Source: Siderastrea radians (lineage: Eukaryota > Cnidaria > Anthozoa > Scleractinia > Rhizangiidae). Taken from it: 64,000 nt of DNA. A program made the translations under genes and the position numbers. The stretch spans positions 28,008,825 through 28,072,824 of the forward strand of contig OZ024894.1 of the NCBI GenBank assembly GCA_964017195.1, given 5' to 3'. Positions 44,081 through 57,000 of this stretch are shown here, piece after piece. Every line of letters begins with the position of its first letter. The stretch's first letter is position 1. The notes beneath the pieces were generated by a model. It was given only the letters and a program-made list of their open reading frames with translations, was not told where the DNA came from and did no database searches.

Positions 44081-44606
44081 GTTAGCAGGGCTAACCAGGG
44101 TATTATTGATCCCAGACGTTCTTTCAAATGGCTTAAATTTTGCATCACTTCACAGACCGTTGATTTCACTCTGTGGTTTCAAAATAGTAATCACGTGACC
44201 ACACATTTGTTGACCACAACCTGACCACAAAATCTGTAACGTTGAACATGGGACAAATGAATTTCAACCCGTCATCATCACATATCCTAAAATAATGCCA
44301 TCTCCTGAATTAAAATATCATCTTATACTGGTTATAAACATTATCTTAAGGGAAAATTCAGGAAAAGTGTTATCTGAGGACATGAAATGCGGCGGCTAGT
44401 ATAAATTCATTCAGCGAAAGTTGAGCGTTGTCGAGCTTGACTCAACAAATTTAGTTCTTGCGGTGAACAAACTTGTGATCACGTGATCATTTTTTTTCAA
44501 ACCGTGGAGTGAAACCAAAGGTCCGTGAAGCAACACAAAATTCAAGCCATTTGAAAGGACATCTGGGATCAATAGTATTTGGCAATACCAAAACACGCCT
44601 ATTAAC
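44081..44606. mobile_element. Fold-back MITE (~526 bp)
   Basis: Imperfect inverted arms of ~130 bp (44081-44215 and 44440-44606), both beginning GTTA. They share blocks such as GATCCCAGA, TTTCAAATGGCTT and ATCACGTGA on opposite strands. No coding capacity. Arm divergence is moderate. Confidence 0.75.
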
Positions 44607-47102
44607 ATGGAATATTGTGAAGAATATTTACATCTGAGTTCAGTTAAATGGAATCACTTCAATGGTTTTCTGTTTGGTCCTTGTAGCTCTATATGGTGCA
44701 TTTTTACAGTTTGAAGGGTTTTGCAAATCATTCAACTGTGTGTAATAAGAGAAAAAAACAACAGGAAGAAAAACTGCATTTTAAACTGGCCCAGAAATTC
44801 CCATCGCTCAGCTTCGAAACCACAAAGGCAAGCTCAGTGGCTAAAGATCTTTCTCGTACCATTCAATTGTAAATTTGTCAAAAACTTAAGACTTACCTCA
44901 AAAGTAAGTATTCTTTGCAATATTTCATGTTAACAGGGACATTTCAATAATATCCAGGGCTATACATTACATTTTGAAACTGCATACTACTGGCCACATA
45001 GTTTGTGTGGAAAGCCTGTGGACTGTTAAACATACCAAAAGTAAAATTGGGCCAAGCAATTATATGGGAAAATCTCAGCCCAGTTTGCCAGGATCCCAGC
45101 AATGTGATGCCAGAATCCCAGCTAGCCATGCTGAAAGTTTTCCATGTAAACTGTGTTTACTAGGCCAGGGTGACTTGCATCATGTACATGGAATACCAGG
45201 CTGAACAGTCATCTTGGCTTGAACCAGCCTGGTTAATCATGGGCCAGCCCAGCTCATGTAATTGGCCCTAGATGTTGGCTTTTCAAAGAAATGAAATGGT
45301 ATTATTGAAAGTACCAGTTTAGCAAACATCCCTAATTTGCCAAAAAGGTTACCAGTTCGCATGTACTTTTGTGTTTCACCCCTTGCTTGTTTGTCTTCCT
45401 GTTGTTGCAGTCTTATCATCCCTTACTCAAACATTCAACCAGTAACTTTAATATGACGTAATACATCACCTGGAAACAGCATCCCCTGAGGGCAATCTTT
45501 CGTATATGTAATCACATGAGGCCGATGAGGATAAATATTCACACATATTTTCAGTTTTCACAAAATTGCCTGAGTCATGGAGCAACAAGGGCAATTTGTG
45601 AAAACTTTGAAAATACAAGTGAAATTTATCCTTAATTCTATGAGGACTACTTTACTTTTCATAACACAGAGAGCAAAATTCTTGGAAAACTTTTCATACA
45701 CGTTGAAACACAATCAGCTGTCCCCCAGAATAAAAGTACCCACACGTAAACAATTCACAACACAAGCAGTTTAACTGTTGCTCAGCACACAGAACAAGAA
45801 AGACTGACCATTATGTACATTTTAAGAAATAAATACAATTCTATTTCATTGACAAAACACACTAAAAGCTCAAACTAGGTAAATTTTATTCACCTGAGTT
45901 ATGAAGCTTCCTCTCGCTGGAAAAATTATTGACCACATCACTCCAAAGTTTTCAGTAGTTTTAAAACAAATAACCTTTTTCTCTTTCCCATAACACTATA
46001 TGTTCACCTTTTGGAATTTCTCTTCAAGCTAACACCCGATTCCCATACCATTTTTACCAACCAACCCGGATAAAAGTCAAACTTTGAAGCGATCCTTGTG
46101 TTGAATAACTCAAAACAGTTTTTCGTTTCGAGACACCTACAAATTGCAAATGGTGCTCTTTTGCGCTCAGCCAATCAAATGCGAATAATCTTGGTACTTG
46201 GCATATCAGGAATTAGTAATTTTGCCCTCGTCCTAAAGAAAATTAAGAAAAAATGCCCTCTCTCAACCAGTCAGCATTCAGTAATTTTGCCCTCTATGTT
46301 ATAAAAAAGAAAAAATGATTGTACATGTACATGTTGGACACATTGCTCCATAATGTCAAGTGACACCCTGTAGAGTCACTCCCTCACAACATTTAACATC
46401 AATAAATTGTATGAACATAGGTGATGTGTAACTGCTGTTGTGTTATACATATTATCAAAGGTTACATGGGATCTTAGTTGTAAAGTAGACCAGCTGACAT
46501 CTGACTCAAAAACACTAATATTGCATTCTATATCTGGTAATTGACTCTTTGTCAAGTTTTGAAACTGAAAACATAACACTATAAATGAAGTGTAAAGGCC
46601 AGAAACAATTTGATGAATAACTCAGTTGGCTACACAAAATATCCTAACAAGTCCTATGGATACTTGCAATTATTGATAATTAAAATTTATAGTCATCAAA
46701 AACTGCCACACATTCTGCTATGGTTGACTTGATCAATAATTTGGAAGCTTGATTGTTGTTTTAGTTGTTTCTTGATTACTGAATATAGATTCTTAGATGT
46801 CGGTGAGCTTACATTCAGCCAACCTTGATTGCGCGCTGAACAGTTGAAACATGACCATATGTTCACTGATTTCTACATGCAGTTACTTGTACATGTACGT
46901 GTTAGTACAGTCATAGACCTTGGTGCAGAGAAACTTTGAAGGAACAAAGTTTTGTTTCATGGCATTTTAAACAATTGTTGTGTAGCTAGTACATGTACTG
47001 TACATTTAGTCATCAAATTATTCCTGGCCTGTTACTTAATTTGCAACATTAAACTTCCATTATTTTTAAAAACTTTTTGAAAGAGCGGTCGTATGGAAAA
47101 TA
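44607..47102. other. Interior of the CACTA-like element, no supported gene
   Basis: Only short frames (60-76 codons). No domains, splice-bounded exons or structured repeats recognised. Confidence 0.4.
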
Positions 47103-47330
47103 ACCTTGGGCATGTCACAATGCCGTGGTGGTGAAGCTTGCATGTCTCAGTGATCCCAAGAGCTGGCTTGCTGGGGCCTTGCCCCTGCTATATTCAGCCA
47201 TGTCCCATTGGTCGAAATTGGAGAGGCTGAACACAGTACTGCCCCAGGCCCTCCAGGATGGGTTTAAGTATGGGACCAATCATCCCAGACCCACCCCATA
47301 GAAACCGGTCTTGGTCATGAAAACCTGAAA
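47103..47330 (+). mobile_element. LINE 5' leader fragment
   Basis: Aligns by eye with the leader at 35844-36060: shared GTGGTGGTGAAGC, GTCTCA(A/G)TGATCCCAAGAGCT and CCTCCAGG blocks in the same order. It stops before the endonuclease ORF, so it is a leader-only remnant. Confidence 0.8.
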
Positions 47331-49080
47331 CATTCTCATTTTTAGTGTCATGGCCTTAAAGCTGTATCAGTGCAGCCTTATGATGGCCACGTGTAGAGTG
47401 CAACATTGATATACACTGTAGCTAAGCAATTCTATTTCAGTTTGTCATAAAGCTGTGTCTACTTTAAACGACCAAACCCATATAAACCTTTATAATTTAT
47501 GCACTAAGTTTTGGTTATGGTGAACACAACACTGGTCAAGCATCCCACATTCTATACTTCTACTGCTTTTGCCACCTATGGTGTGAATTGGGTCAGGACA
47601 CAGTTTATTCCGGTTCTTACATAACTTCTTCCACTCTGTACTTGTGTTATGTACTGATATACACTCTAAATGAGGTTGTCTCCAACCTCCGCATGTAAAT
47701 TTAACTTGCACTTTCAGAAAATTTGTGTCTTTTTTACACCCATTTGTGTGTAATTTTTAAAACATGTGTGTTTCATGCTTGAAGTTGTGTGCAACATGGC
47801 ATCCTTATACACAGGAAACCCTCATGTAATGCTGCAATTCCTGTGCCCTGTACTGTACAAAACTTAGATTAAATGCACTTTTATTGACTAATTAATTGAT
47901 ACTGTCGTGTAGGATAGTAAGTTTATCTACCATGTGCGTTGCTAACCTTGCTGTTCATTTTGTTTTCTATTGTGCAGTGAACTTTTTACTTTCCCTGACA
48001 TGCTATTAAATGACGATTTACCAGAAATATATGATTTTATGAATAGCTTAGGTCCATTTTCCATGAATTGTAAAAAATAAGGTTACCCATTGTTCTGTGA
48101 TTGGAAAAAAAGGAAAGTTCTGTGATGGGGTTGAGTCACCAATGTAATTCACATTTACCAGTTTGACTTACAAAAGTCTCCACAGTAACTGCACATTTTA
48201 ACTGTTACCTGGGTCAGTGTCTATAGGAATGATTTGTACTGTAATGGGCAATAGTATATTTTTAATACTATCCTTTCATTCCTTCCAACAGATCAGACAC
48301 CTGTTTACATAATCTGAAGTGGATCAACAAGTTCAATCCCCATCAAGGCAGGCTTAAAGAAGACCTTATCACCGATCAGAAACACTCCAAGTTATCATAA
48401 TCACTGTAAATCTGGATAAGACAGTTATAAACAAAAATCAAATAGGGCAAAAAATTGCTTTGAAACAATGTCCCTTCTACAGATTCCAATGTTTTGCTTT
48501 TGGGTGAACTACGTTGTAAAGATTGGAGGAAAAGAATAATCTGTCCTGGGTTTTAAACATTGTAGCAATGCCTATAAGCAACAAATGAACTTAAGTGCTT
48601 ATGTACTCATTATTTATTAGCATCCAAACAAAACAGCTTGTATAGTAGAACTGTAGGCGCAGGTACTAGTCATCAGATGCTCCGAAAGAGCACCGGTTTC
48701 ACTAAGTGGTTTGTTTTTTTTTTGCTAAGGTGAAACATTTTAACATTCATATCACCCAGGGCAGAATTCTCTTTTCTTTGTGCCTCTCAGCTCAGCGAAA
48801 AATGTAGGAAAAGAGAACAGTCCCAGTGAAGATATGTTTAAACGTTAATTTGAATAAAAGATGTGAAATTGTCATTGGTTGCTTTCTATAAGTCTCTCCC
48901 TGTATAATAAAACTTCATTGTGAAACCACCTTTCATGGCAGAACGTATCACAATACGTAATGAAAAGATAATAGAAATGATTTTAATTGCTCGCAAGACA
49001 TGAATTTTTTGTTCACTACAGTGCCATGAAATGCCATGACTGAGTCGGATGACGAATCACAACCACTTTTTTCAAGGGAT
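47331..49080. other. Interior of the CACTA-like element, no supported gene
   Basis: AT-rich; nothing beyond short chance frames. Confidence 0.4.
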
Positions 49081-49529
49081 AGAAGTATATTTACGATATT
49101 TAAGAACACGAAATTTCTCTGCTGAAGGCGGTTGTAAATATCATATAACCCTCACCATCCGTAAAGACTGTTTAAAAAATGCACTCTACTGAGGGTCGTA
49201 AATGTAAAGCGTTTACACGGTTTTCACCATATCCGTAAAGGCGTGCTTAGAGAACGCGTAAACATTTCCATTCTGGTAACCTTACGGAAGTCGTAAATTA
49301 TCGTAAATGAAGGCTTTACGAGTTTTTCTGATATCCGTAAAGACAACGTTTAAAGTCTCTCTAAGACGTCTTTACGCACTATCGTTCCTAATGCGTAAAG
49401 ACCTTCTGAACGGAAATGTAAAGAAGTCCGTAAAGATGCGTTTGCAGGGTCAATACGCTTTCTTTACGTAGTCATTACGGGTGCGTAAATTTAAGATTTC
49501 ATGCTGTGATTGAAACATGCCGAGGCATC

Positions 49530-50990
49530 GACCTGGAACGAAAGCTTCTTTAACAATAGATAAATCCATCCAACCGAAGGACCAAGTCGTGGAAGTGACC
49601 GCCATCATAAATCATGGGCCAAAATAAAGCAGAAGGCCAAAGGAGAATGATGAGAGTGGTAGAAGCTTTGCAGTTACGCAGATGAAGCAAAACCCGAGGA
49701 ATGAGGCAGATAGCCGGGCAAATATAATTATTCTCACCAGCCCAATTCATAAAGAACGCATCAACACCTTTAATCCATTACCAAGGATTAAATCAGCAAA
49801 AAGTTTGTAATGCAAATAATTCGCGATATGATCAACGGTGTACGGACCCCAAATAAGAACAATCGTATAGAAAATTGACCACGAAAGACCCCAGTCGTGA
49901 AGGGTCGTAAGTCCGATTAAGGAAATCAGCTTGACTATTCTCGGATCTAGGAATCCATTCCATCTCGATCGAGATGCCATGAATGCAACAAATATTAAAA
50001 ATGGACGAAGCTTAGACTGTAATTAAGACTTACTACTGCCGGAAGAAATTATCCTGGGCACGTTTTGGTTATCCGTGAACCCCTTAACGACAAAAGCCTG
50101 ACAAACGATCAAACAGGATAACAGAACCAATTTGACTGCCAAAATCTCTCTAGTCGTAAAACTGGTATTCATTTACGTGACTGACCAAGATTCAGAAACA
50201 AATTCTTGACCACACTGGACCAAGAAACCGCCAAAACCAGTGACACGAACGTCGGAATAAATGATAACAACCGAACTAGACTTTGGGATTATCTGTCTAC
50301 CATTACTAGCATCAATATTGGTGATCCAAAATGAAAGTTCCCGACGAATCTCAGAAGAAATACACAATAAATTATTATCCCAAGATGATCTCTGTTCGAT
50401 GGCTAAATAGCGACTCCCCAAAACTTTAACTTAAGAGTATGGCAATCGGGAATGAAAAAAAAAAAAACATCCGTAAGTCAAAATGTAGAACTGAGCCAAG
50501 GAAGGTTAATTTCAGTACTGGCACCCAACATGACTTTTCATCATTCGAAGTGAAACCTGATGAGGCAAGATCCTGACGCGACGAACCTTGATGTTAAGCT
50601 TAAAAGCACGATCCCCTCCGAGACCATCGCGGTCTAAATAAACTAAAGTCAAATGACCACTTCTTTTCCAATACTTGACTAACTGACGCATAACTGTGGT
50701 AAAGACATAAGAAGCCGAGGTCAAATAGCAAGACTTCAATTCCGTAGAATTTTCTAATCCCTTCTGCAGAAGGCCACTTGAAAGACAGAAACTTCGTGCG
50801 TTCATCGCAAAACGTCAATATGATGATAAGCCAACTTGAGATAGAAAGAAAATGTGAACATCCTGGGAGAAAAAATTTGGAGAACTGATCCTAAGTCTTC
50901 GTATCTGACTTTCTTCTTGACGATAAATCTGTTAAGGTGAGATAAATCTAACTTAAGACGAAGTTTTCCTCTGACGACTGCTTAACAACA
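49530..50990 (-). pseudogene. DIRS-like RT and RNase H, decayed
   Basis: Minus-strand pieces in several frames. RT: a CFTTVMRQLVKYWKRSG-like stretch and VYLD-R-DGLGGDRAFKLN, which in DIRS RTs is normally YLDDG, so a codon has been inserted inside the active site (near 50640). RNase H: ELSFWITNID and VIIYSDVRVTGFGGF (50421-50173), where the usual SDAS motif is altered. Following parts are WGPYTVDHIANYL (49980-49747) and NWAGENNYICP…LWPSALFWPM (49750-49550), the typical tail of DIRS RNase H regions. It ends where the CACTA-like element begins. Confidence 0.83.
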
Positions 50991-51399
50991 TGCACGGGAT
51001 TGCAAAAATCAAGATAACTAATACCTCTCTGATACAACCACGGACAAGCAACTCATAAACGGCTCCTCAACAAAAGCTTCACATGCCGAACCGTGGAAGA
51101 CCTAGTGTCGATAAAATAGGGCAACGGCGACTCTAGAAAAAATAATTTTGTAACCATGTTCAATTAAGCCAAGAACAAAAGCTGAAGCTTAAATAACATC
51201 ACGCTAAAAGGAAAAAATTCAAAAGTAATTTACCTTGAACAAAAACTAGAATCATCAACACCTTGTTCAAATTTGTATTGATCCATGAAATCAAGATCTC
51301 AAATGATCTGCTGGAATCGCTGAAAAAACCGCCCTTGGGTACGAAAATAATTAGCACAGAGTGTCAGCGCAAAGACCACTCCCAAACCTAGAAGAATCA

Positions 51400-51960
51400 A
51401 GGGAAGAAGACGACATTGAAAAGGCAGGCTTGAGCTAGATTTACGCTTCTCTTCTTGAAGAACCCCGATATTGGCCGCGGCTCTTTTCTCTGCCTTTTTA
51501 ATTTTTGAGGCGTCAGCGTCATTGACAGCTAAATCGTCAGCAACATACTCTTGAACCGTAGCCCATCTAAAATCAGACTTTTCTGCTAATTTGACATTTT
51601 TTGTCTATTATTAAATCAACAAAATACCTTCGTTCAGCTCCTTCTTTGCTTTCGAAATGTTCCCGCCTGCGCTTTGAGGGCTGATACGTTTCTCTTGACC
51701 ACCTTCTGGTTGAACTTGAATTGTTGGTAGTTTCCTTCCTTTTTGAAGACGTACGAATCTGGCTGAAATTCGGACGCAATCTACGATGCCAAGTCAGACT
51801 GCGCTTTGAATAAACTATTTTGAAGACCGTGGATTTGGGTATTTACAGCCGTAAGAATAGCATCCTTCTGAACATTTAAAAAAGAAAGGACAGCCAGAGA
51901 AACAGCGCCAGAAGAATCACAACAAGCAATGCCAGAAAACTTCAGGTACGTTCACAACCA
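51400..51960 (-). pseudogene. Possible gag-like 5' region of the DIRS-like element
   Basis: A basic, Ser/Arg-rich frame at 51779-51573 (RTSSKRKETTNNSSS…) lies upstream of the RT, where a gag-like ORF is expected. There is no specific motif; the assignment is positional only. Confidence 0.35.
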
Positions 51961-51988
51961 TCCATAAAGGATACGGGAGAAACACAAA

Positions 51989-52150
51989 AAGCTGTAAAAT
52001 GAAAGCTAGACTGAAGTACAGTAGCCTCCAGCGAATAGCACCAAGAGAAAGAATAAACTCCCAAAGAGACCTTAAATACTCTTACAATTCCCTTGATAGT
52101 TACATACCAACGAGAGCACATTTTTTCGCTAATTTGCAAAACGCGAAAAA
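51989..52150. repeat. Repeat A, right terminal copy (162 bp)
   Basis: Nearly identical to 40888-41050, including the terminal TTTTTCGC…GCGAAAAA hairpin. It ends exactly where LINE coding sequence resumes. Confidence 0.88.
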
Positions 52151-52541
52151 TTTAATTCTATACACAAATGCCTCGGGGTCATCCTACGGATCAGATGGCC
52201 CATGAAGATCAGCAACAAAAGTGTAAGGGAGAAATGCAACCAAGAAGACATCATGGTTGAACTGGCCAACAGAAGATGGACCTGGATCGGCCACGTCCTG
52301 AGAAAGCCAACAAACGACAACACCAAAGAAGCCCTATATTGGACCGCAGATGGCAGACGCAGACGAGGCAGGCCTCGGTTGACATGGAGAAGATCGGTGG
52401 AAGCAGAGCTAAAGGGAAGACTGGGCCTCGCTTGGGGTAAGGCATCGAGAATTGCACAAGACAGGGAAAGTTGGGGGGATCTAGTGGAGGCCTTATGCGC
52501 CACATGGCGTAAAGAGGGCCTACTAAGTAAGTAAGTAAGCT
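52151..52541 (+). pseudogene. LINE C-terminal domain, resumed after the insertion
   Basis: Begins FNSIHKCLGVILRIRWPMKIS, continuing directly from KLRLF at 38748. It carries the C-terminal RRWTWIGHVLRKPT…GRRRRGRPRLTWRRSVEAE segment typical of this LINE type and ends in a (TAAG)n tail near 52525-52541. This piece is open through its stop. Confidence 0.9.
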
Positions 52542-53637
52542 GCAGCCGGCAGTCTGCAGTCTGCGTTTTACATTGACTGCTTTAATTTCGTACAGCACTC
52601 TCGAGGCTTTCTGACCACCCTCCACCTCAGTTGTTAATGGTCACTTACATGTATAACATTTTAACATTTTAATAGCTTGATGAGGTGGATGATGGATTGC
52701 TGAACATCAAGCCTGCAGACCACATCAACAGATTTCCAGGGAAACTAGCTTTCAGTAAGCAGCAACTTCAATCAATTTTTACATGAAACTTTGAGAACAG
52801 CCTGGGTTTGCTTCAGATGAAGCCGGCAATCAAATAAACCTGGTTGTAGCAAAGTCTCGTCCTACTCCTTCATTACTTCACTAGGACCCTCTCCATCTAC
52901 TTCCTTTATTGTGTCTGTTTTGATGTAAAAGCCTTTGTCGAGCCATCTATTGGGGGCAACATTCCATCAAAGTTTACAAAGAGCACCTGCATACTCCATG
53001 GTGTGGGCAATTACACAACACTCCCTTCCATTTTACATGAAAATTGTGCTTATTCCTTAAATGATATCCTTTATTTATTTATTTTAGATCTACGACCAAA
53101 ATCGTCATCAATGCCAATCAGTGCCAAGGGAAATAAGTTTACATTTGTGGATGAAGTGGGACTGGTTTTTTGCTAAAACCCCAAGCACTTATGAAAGAGA
53201 ATAACATGTGATGCATCATACTGTCTACTGTTCGAAATACTTATACATTAACAATAACTAATGTAAATTGCTTTAAAGACATTTATACATACATGTGTTA
53301 TACATGTATTTCCAGGAATGAAACCTACAAAGGCAGGTGTTATATTTCTCTTTAATCACTTGCTGTAGAGTACTACTACCTTGAACAATTACCAAGGAAA
53401 GAAAAGTTGATTCATGGGGGAAGATTCTAAGATCGCATTATAAACGAGTACAGTACGTCAAATGGGCTTGAGGGGGAAGGGTGGTGGTTTTTTTGTTCAA
53501 AGTAGCACAGTGATTGAGTTCACAGGTTTTAGGGTTACAGTTACTTGTGCCAACTGCAAAAGAATGTTCTCTAAGCCTTCTTGTAAATCCTATTAAATTA
53601 TAAAAATGGTCACCGTCTTTTGTAATTGTTAAAAGTC
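52542..53637. other. Intergenic, no supported feature
   Basis: Short frames only; nothing recognised. Confidence 0.4.
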
Positions 53638-54002
53638 GTGACTTGTCATGATTATTGAACTAAAAAACCACCATTTGTTGTGTTTGGTCATCAGCTGTCA
53701 TGACTTTGCTTTATTCACTACCACTTATCATGACAATTGCATGATGAGCCTCAAATTGTCATGATCAGAACCAAAATGTCATGACTTCACCAAGATTGTT
53801 ATGACTTGTCGTGACAAATCATGACTAATCACATTTTGTCACAAACGGTCATCATGTGTCATGACTGTGTCATCAGCAGTCATCACTTGGTCGTGACAGG
53901 TCATGATATCTTTGTGACAATTCATGAATTATCATAAAAAATCATGATTTGGCATGAAATGTGATAAAACATCATGATAAGTCATAAAATTTCATGACCA
54001 CT
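53638..54002. repeat. TCATGA / TGTCATGAC-rich block
   Basis: About 365 bp with more than a dozen TCATGA palindromes and many one-base variants (GTCGTGAC, ATCATGAT, TTCATGAA). Spacing is irregular at roughly 15-35 bp, so it is not a simple tandem repeat. Confidence 0.8.
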
Positions 54003-57000
54003 TTTTACACGGAGACTCTTTCCAGGTAAAAGTTTCCACTTTCCTGAAAGTAAGCCAGACACTTTCGCAGAAAAGAGGGAAACAAACCAATCAAAGAAAA
54101 AGAAAGAGAGAACAGGGATCGATTTAGGTTCATTTTTGGCGCATGCTCCAAAAATAAAAATCACCCAAAATTACCTCAAGTTAGATGAAAAAATGTATAG
54201 TTTATTTAGAAATTGGCCCTTTTAGCCATTGAAATGCAAATCAACACCATAACAGCAGAAAAAGGAAGTTGTGGCTAAAAAGTCCGGTTTCATTTAACGG
54301 AAAAAAGACCGGCTTTAAAGGGATAACAATGAAACCTTGATTGAGCACTTTATTCCTGCATCCAACTTCCCTGTACTCGTGCAACGGCGTTTTCAAAAGT
54401 TGGGTTATTTTACGACAATCATACGTCTTGGGTCATCGAAAATCTCCGTAATCCATCGGTTCATCTTCGGAAGAACTTAGAACATCTTAGGAATTCTTCG
54501 AAAGACTTAGGATCATATTCAAAATCCTTTGGAAAATTTTAGGTCATCTAAAAATATCCAACTTGATTAAATTCCGTTTTACAGATGAAGTATGAAAGTT
54601 GTACGCTCCGATTAATGGGCTCCTGACTTATGTCCGGCCACAGTCCGATAAAGCACCTCAATAACAGTCCCACGGACGAAATCTCGCGGTTGTTGTTGTT
54701 TCTTTATTATAGAAATAATGTTTTCAAATTGTTTCTGCTAGGCGCGTTTTGTATTGTTTTTTTTTTCATTTCCGTTTAATCCTGGTAGTGGTGAACGCTT
54801 GTTACTCTTTGTATGATCATAACAATGTAAAGTTAAAAAAAAATCTCGTTAAATATTCGGAGAATTTGTGCATTAAAAACAAAAGAAAACGAAAATCAAC
54901 TTTCAAATGGCAATTCAAGCAAAACTGTTACATCTGCTTTCTGGAAGAAAAATACAGCACCGAAGAGGTTGAAAAGCAATGGAAAAACATGAAGAAAACC
55001 TGAATAGACCGCTGGTTCCAGCTATATTACCAATGGAATCTACCATTTTTATTGGGAATTCTGTGACGAAAAGACTGGAATACAGTTTTGACTAGTCAAC
55101 TTAGTCTTTCCTTGGAAACAATTGTTTAATTCCTAAATTAACTGATTCATCACACGACATTTACGAGACCCAGTTAACTTATCATTGCGCCATACAAGAA
55201 TATTATGTAATCAAACCGAAAATACGAACTTCATTCGTACTCAACCAAACATTAGACCGCTCTTTCGAATGTGGTTGCAGGTCATCCAACAGAAGTATAA
55301 GAAATTATTTCCCCTACGTCATAACGGCTTACCTCTAAGAAACGCCTTGTTGTGATTATTGTCATTATTACTATTATTATTATTATTATTATTATTATTA
55401 CAAGTGGGACCGGAAAACAATGTTATAATAATTATTTAATTATTAGTAATACATCTCTCATTAAATTAGAACCTGTTTGATAAACTTTAAATAAGCCCCT
55501 GTCGTAGGTCATGAACTTAAATATTGGGCGCAATGTTTGTTCACCTTGCCTCAGGTGAATCAATTCATTCATCTGTTTAACTACCAAACAGTCGATCAAT
55601 CAACCACTCAACCACTCGGTTGATGAATCAGTCAATCAGCCAATTAAAAATAAAAAATCAATCAATTATTCAATCAACCAATCCGTGACTAACACTGTTG
55701 CCATTGGGAATAACAAATGCTCCACTAATCATTATTCGATGCACAGATTATGACTCACTCTGTCACGTACTCAAGACCGTGATGGAAGTAAATCTTGTGC
55801 TTTCAATTTTATTTTTGGTTTGATTATTAGCCTTTACACTGCATCTAATGTCACCAATGAGCAATGTTACTGATTGTCATAATCTGGTAGCAAAGAAAAG
55901 CAAAAAAGAAAAACCTCTTCCTAAATCATTTCAGAATAGTCTGAAACCTATCAGGAAGTGAACTGACAAGAAGGGATCAGACTGTGGAGAATCAGTCAAT
56001 TGAAATAGTTTTCCCCATAAAGTGCATTCAATGAAATAGGTCTGAATTTTCATCTCTGGGATGGTGGGGGTGCTCCCAAACAAAAGTTATAGGACGGTGC
56101 TTTTATCAGATATTTTGAAGTAAAGCCCTAAAAGGTACCAAGGTATTGTTTTGTAGGCGTGGCTTCAAGTTACTTTTACTCCTAAGGGGTACTCCAGGAT
56201 TCATTCCATTCTCACACATCAACCACTTAGTAGTACGGAGGGAGCATTAAGTGTATGCCGAAACTCATAAGGAGTTGTTCAATTCCTTATGACTTTCTGG
56301 TGTATGTGTTACAGTCAAACTAATCAATGACATCGAAATATTTAGCAGAAAAAGACAAAAAATACACAACCTTATTTCAAAACTACCCTTCAAATTTTTT
56401 ATTTGAATTGATAATGTTTGTCTGGGAATATAGCTTAGAGTACACATTTCTTAACCAAAGCCTCACAAAAAACTGCCTTTTTCTCCTGACATCAGGTTGA
56501 TGGAATAAACACCTGAAAAGGAAAACAAAGCAAATTTACATGTAAATTATCTCAATTGCCAATAGTAGGCCCATGGCTTTTTGGAGGTTTTAAATCTTTT
56601 GCTGAAAAAGGTAATATTTACAGATAGGCTAGCCTAACTGGGGAGCTCATAAGGACTCAGGACTCTTCCAAACGTCGCGCTACTGCCGTGCCGAACTCAA
56701 AGCCATGCATTGTGGAGTATTTGGAACAACCCGCAATATATCAAGACTCCATTTTGTTTTTATTGACAATTTTAAGTGACTCCAGACTTACCCATAGTTC
56801 TATGTTGTACTTTTTCCCATATGATTATTGGCAACATCCCTCGATACAAGACTTCCCTCTAACCCGGGTTTATTGAAGTAAATATAGTTTATTTTTTTCA
56901 GACTAGAGGAAATTAAAAGCCAATTTAATTTGGCCTTGGCCACAAAGAATTCAAGGGTGTTAGCCAAATGGCAACCCTGCAAATTTAAATGGAATAACTA

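Larger units (their letters stand above)
42289..49509. mobile_element. CACTA-like DNA element with CGTAAA subterminal repeats (~7.2 kb)
   Basis: Ends share a perfect inverted TCACAGCATGAAATC (42289-42303, 49495-49509), flanked by ATT on both sides if the element begins CACAG. Immediately inside each end are a dozen or more copies of (G)CGTAAAG / CTTTACG(C) in both orientations (42310-42870 and 49085-49490), dense near the ends and absent from the middle. Subterminal motif clusters of this kind are typical of CACTA/EnSpm elements. No transposase frame is recognised, so it is probably non-autonomous; the superfamily is inferred. Confidence 0.65.
38749..52150 (-). mobile_element. 13.4-kb composite DIRS-like (tyrosine recombinase) retrotransposon insert
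   Basis: This segment splits the LINE frame cleanly: the left part ends GATTGTTT, the right part resumes TTTAATTC, with TTT on both sides. On the minus strand it carries DIRS-type RT/RNase H remains (49530-51000) and a tyrosine recombinase (39070-39975). Repeats lie at both termini and in the middle: B at 38750-38855, A-B at 40888-41160, A at 51989-52150. Later insertions (CACTA-like element, GIY-YIG fragment) have expanded it. Confidence 0.72.
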
